7,922 nt of DNA. Origin: Deltaproteobacteria bacterium. Its GTDB lineage: Bacteria > Myxococcota_A > Bradymonadia > UBA7976 > VGTA01. Every line of letters starts with the position of its first letter. Positions within the stretch are counted from its first letter, which is position 1. A model generated the notes under the pieces. That model was not told the DNA's origin. It searched no databases and worked only from the letters and a program-made list of their open reading frames with translations. Shown piece by piece: positions 5,668 through 7,922 of the stretch. A program made the position numbers and the translations under genes. The stretch is taken from NCBI GenBank assembly GCA_016874875.1, contig VGTA01000126.1, positions 1 to 7,922 on the forward strand. Reading direction: 5' to 3'.

Positions 5668-7142
5668 GCCAGCGGCGCGCGCGGCTCGTCTTTCACGCCG
5701 AGGCCAACCCCTTTGGCGCCGCCGCGCCGCACGAGGCGGGGGCGCGCGCCCTCTTTAAGGCCGCCGCCCCCGGCGAGGAGGGGCGCTTTGGGCAGTTCGT
5801 GGGCTTCCTCTGCGACGCGCGCCACACCTACATCTGCCTCCCCAAGGTCTTCCGCGCCCTCCTCGGGCGCGACGACGTCGGCCGCCTCCTCGCCCCGCTC
5901 CCCTACCTCCTCCGGCGCTGCCTCGCGCGCTACACGCACGACAACAAGGGCAAGCGCGCCGTGCGGCTCTACGAGGCGTACGTGCCCGACCGCGCTCGCG
6001 CCCAGGCGCGGCCCGCGAGCCACCTCGCGCTCGCCCACCGCGTCCTCGACGACTACCTCCGCCACGGGGTGTGGGTGGAGCTCATACGCGGGCACGAGCG
6101 CGGGGGGCGGGGGCGGGTGGACTGGGGGCGGACGGTGGCGGCGGGGGGGGAGCTGCTCACGCGCAGGGCGGCGGGGGGGCTCGCGCCCGTCTACCTCACC
6201 CCCGTCACCCGCGCCGCCCTCCGCCGCGAGGACCACCCCCTCGCCCTCGCGCAGCTCGCCGTCCTCCACGACCTCCGCGCCCTCTACGGCGCCGTCCTCG
6301 CCCCCGGCGCCATCGACCTCCCGCCGCTCCCGCCTCACCTCGCCCACCCCCGCGCCCTCAGCGCCCTCGGCGCCGCCCTCCGCGCCGCCCGCCCCGCGCT
6401 CTTTGGCGACCGCGCTCTCCTGCTCGCCGACCTCCTCCTCCGCTACATCGACCTCGACGACCGCGGCCGCCGCGACCAGGTGGACGTGTACGGCACCACC
6501 TCCTTTGAGGTGCTCTTTGAGCACATGTGCGCGAGCGTCCTGGGCGCCCCGCCCCTCGGCGAGCGCGACGCGGGGCAGGTGGAGTGGGAGTTCAACAGCG
6601 CCCTCAGCGCCCGCATCGGCCCCACGACCCGCTCGGGGGCCACGCAGCGCCCCGACCTCGTGCTCACGGCGCGCGAGGAGGAGCCCGAGGACGCGGGGGC
6701 GGGCTACCTGCTCTATCGCCTCTGCCCGCCCGGGGGCGGCGACGTCACCTGGGTGCTCGACGCCAAGTACTACGACCTCATCGGCGCCCTCGAGAGCAGC
6801 CGCACGGACAACGAGCGCGCCGCCGCCACGCACCTGCCGGGGCTCGGCGACATCCGCAAGCAGCACGCCTACGCCCGCGCGCTCGCGCCCTCGCTCGACA
6901 AGGGCGCGCGCCTGCTGAACGGGCTGCTCTTTCCGACCGTCGCGCTCCCCGCCGCCCAGGAGGGGGGCGCGTCAGATGAGGAGCGCGCCCTCTTGGGCGG
7001 CGCGCCCTTTCAGCTCCTCGGGGGGGTGCGGGTCGGCACTGAGGAGCGCATCGAGGTGCTCGGCGTGAGCCTTGAGGGGCTGATGGGGGCGTACGCGCGC
7101 CGGGAGCGGTGGGGGGCGGTGCGGGGGCCGCGGGAGCGCTGA
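5664..7142 (+). CDS. McrC/LlaJI-type PD-(D/E)XK restriction nuclease subunit
   Basis: Partner nuclease of the upstream AAA+ protein (492 residues). The start codon overlaps the preceding stop as ATGA and has no strong Shine-Dalgarno of its own, so translation is probably coupled and gives matched amounts of the two subunits. The N-terminal half (about 1-250) is likely the part that docks on the motor; a VDWGRT segment at 152-157 resembles the G.I.W..T motif I associate with LlaJI-family nucleases. The C-terminal half carries a nuclease core: FEVLFE at 281-286 (possible helix-borne Glu), RPDLVL with Asp331, LDAKYY with Asp366 and Lys368, and KQHAYA with Gln400 and Tyr403, which matches the D-(D/E)xK-QxxxY series of McrC proteins. 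All expected catalytic residues are present. LlaJI systems normally include cytosine methyltransferases, and none is seen here, so a type IV role is favoured. Confidence 0.9.
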   Translation: MSQRRARLVFHAEANPFGAAAPHEAGARALFKAAAPGEEGRFGQFVGFLCDARHTYICLPKVFRALLGRDDVGRLLAPLPYLLRRCLARYTHDNKGKRAVRLYEAYVPDRARAQARPASHLALAHRVLDDYLRHGVWVELIRGHERGGRGRVDWGRTVAAGGELLTRRAAGGLAPVYLTPVTRAALRREDHPLALAQLAVLHDLRALYGAVLAPGAIDLPPLPPHLAHPRALSALGAALRAARPALFGDRALLLADLLLRYIDLDDRGRRDQVDVYGTTSFEVLFEHMCASVLGAPPLGERDAGQVEWEFNSALSARIGPTTRSGATQRPDLVLTAREEEPEDAGAGYLLYRLCPPGGGDVTWVLDAKYYDLIGALESSRTDNERAAATHLPGLGDIRKQHAYARALAPSLDKGARLLNGLLFPTVALPAAQEGGASDEERALLGGAPFQLLGGVRVGTEERIEVLGVSLEGLMGAYARRERWGAVRGPRER

Positions 7143-7164
7143 ACAGGTAGCCAAAACAGGTAGC
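7142..7164 (+). repeat. 10-bp direct repeat at the end of the nuclease gene
   Basis: AACAGGTAGC occurs at 7142-7151 and again at 7155-7164 (period 13). The first copy begins on the last base of the nuclease stop codon. This 70-base convergent gap is AT-richer than its surroundings. The repeat could be a protein-binding site or a scar of an insertion or deletion; nothing in the sequence decides. Confidence 0.5.
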
Positions 7165-7191
7165 AGCCTTTTCGGAGAAGCGCCGAGCGCC

Positions 7192-7213
7192 ATGTTCACC
7201 ACCCGCTGAACAT
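7192..7213. terminator. Inverted repeat between convergent genes, possible bidirectional terminator
   Basis: ATGTTCA (7192-7198) and TGAACAT (7207-7213) are perfect inverted copies around an 8-base loop. The second arm touches the stop codon of the HNH gene. The location between two converging genes suits a shared terminator. However, the stem is only 7 pairs, with few G-C pairs, and there is no U tract on either side, so it may instead be an operator-like palindrome or chance. Confidence 0.3.
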
Positions 7214-7922
7214 CACCCCAAGAACACCTTCTCGTTATGCCACCGCAGCAGCTTCACATCCGGCCGCAGCTCCACCCGCCCCGGCACCGCCAGCGGCTTA
7301 CCGCGGCGCTCCTCGTAGCGGACGCCGTTGTTGAAGTGGTCGCGGAGGCGCGCGCTCACCTCAAGGCGGTAGTCGGGGGTGACGGTGACGTAGCCCTGGT
7401 CGAACAGCGTGTGGAAATCCGAGCGCAGGAGCAGCGCGTTGCGGAGGCTGTGCTCCCCCTCCTCGGCGTAGGGCTTGATGTGGGCGGCCTGCAGGACGGG
7501 GGCGGTGTGCTCGCCGGTGACGGCGCACTGGCCCCCGTAGGCGCTGAGGACGGAGGCGCGGAAGGCGCCCTGGCCGAGGCGCGCGCGGGTGACGAACTCT
7601 CTGCTGTAGCGCGCGGGGTCCTGTGCGTGGGCGACCCTGAAGTCGTCCCACGCGATGAGCTCGTCGCGCAGCGGGTCACCAGAGGGCAGCGAGAGCGCGC
7701 GGCGGCGGAGGTGGGCGGCGCGGCGCGCCTCGAACTCAGCGTTGAGCGCCTGCCCGTCGAGGTCGCCCTCGCGGTAGGTCTTGCCGGAGACGATGTTGCC
7801 GTTGAAGCTCGCGGGGCAGGGGCGCCAGTCGGCGCGGTCGTAGAAGTAGCAGCCCTCGAGGATCTTACAGCCCATGAGCGGGTCGGGATCGCCGGGCTTG
7901 CCGAGCCGCGCGCGCATCTCCG
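7213..7922 (-). CDS. HNH endonuclease, putative restriction enzyme (5' end outside window)
   Basis: The visible C-terminal part (at least 234 residues) contains a clear HNH nuclease core. Numbering from the in-frame ATG at 7917, LGQGAFRASVLSAYGGQCAV at about 114-133 leads into the beta-hairpin, then AAHIKPYAEEG with His146, RNALLL with Asn160, and DFHTLFD with His169. It ends with WHNEKVF, typical of these proteins. Upstream, ADWRPCP and NIVSGKTYREG match the middle region of a bacterial HNH family usually annotated as putative restriction endonuclease. The ATG at 7917 is unlikely to be the true start: GGAG directly abuts it with no spacing, the frame stays open to the window edge, and from memory the family has additional N-terminal sequence that may include a PUA/EVE-like domain. 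It converges on the McrBC-type pair, consistent with a defence island. Confidence 0.92.
   Translation of the reverse strand, partial: EMRARLGKPGDPDPLMGCKILEGCYFYDRADWRPCPASFNGNIVSGKTYREGDLDGQALNAEFEARRAAHLRRRALSLPSGDPLRDELIAWDDFRVAHAQDPARYSREFVTRARLGQGAFRASVLSAYGGQCAVTGEHTAPVLQAAHIKPYAEEGEHSLRNALLLRSDFHTLFDQGYVTVTPDYRLEVSARLRDHFNNGVRYEERRGKPLAVPGRVELRPDVKLLRWHNEKVFLG

Noticed and set aside
5619..6866. 415-residue - strand reading frame antisense to the nuclease gene
   Set aside because: It has no recognisable motif and is biased to Gly, Ala, Val and Glu; the + strand frame has a complete PD-(D/E)XK series and overlaps the motor gene.
7915..7917. ATG at 7917 as the true start of the HNH gene
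   Set aside because: GGAG directly abuts the ATG with no spacer, the frame continues to the window edge, and the family appears to have more N-terminal sequence.
1..7922. CRISPR arrays, tRNA or rRNA genes, insertion sequences, riboswitches
   Set aside because: No regularly spaced repeats, cloverleaf-like segments, transposase genes, terminal inverted repeats or conserved leader structures were found by reading both strands.

Overview
This is a very GC-rich window, with G or C in nearly every third codon position and long G and C runs. It fits a high-GC bacterium such as a myxobacterium or other deltaproteobacterial relative. That placement is a guess from base composition and gene style; no gene here fixes the lineage. 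I see no rRNA, tRNA, CRISPR array or transposase.

Left part (1-2640, + strand): the tail of an unrecognised helical protein, then a promoter-like segment preceded by a perfect four-tract G-quadruplex motif, then asnS (asparaginyl-tRNA synthetase), the one clear housekeeping gene. A second quadruplex-type G-rich stretch starts on the base after the asnS stop. Next is a 277-residue protein I cannot assign to a family. It carries an HEXXH motif and a downstream Glu/Asp-Ala-Asp segment, so it may be a zinc metallopeptidase.

Middle (2648-3874, - strand): a radical SAM enzyme with a complete seven-cysteine SPASM domain, converging tail to tail on the HEXXH gene with only 7 bases between the stop codons. 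Its substrate is unknown, and I found no convincing precursor peptide beside it.

Right part (4033-7922): a defence module. An McrB-type AAA+ motor, whose N-terminal region looks like a base-reading PUA/EVE-type fold split by a zinc ribbon, overlaps by 4 bases with a PD-(D/E)XK nuclease of the McrC/LlaJI type. The motor and nuclease should form one NTP-driven restriction complex. No methyltransferase lies between or beside them, so modification-dependent (type IV) restriction is more likely than a classical LlaJI-type system. Converging on this pair from the right edge is an HNH endonuclease whose start lies outside the window. Its family is commonly annotated as a putative restriction endonuclease, which suggests the edge of a larger defence island.

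The most notable points are the zinc-ribbon targeting domain on McrB and its different codon use from the motor domain, the orphan HEXXH / radical SAM pair next to the restriction genes, and the G-quadruplex motifs flanking asnS.
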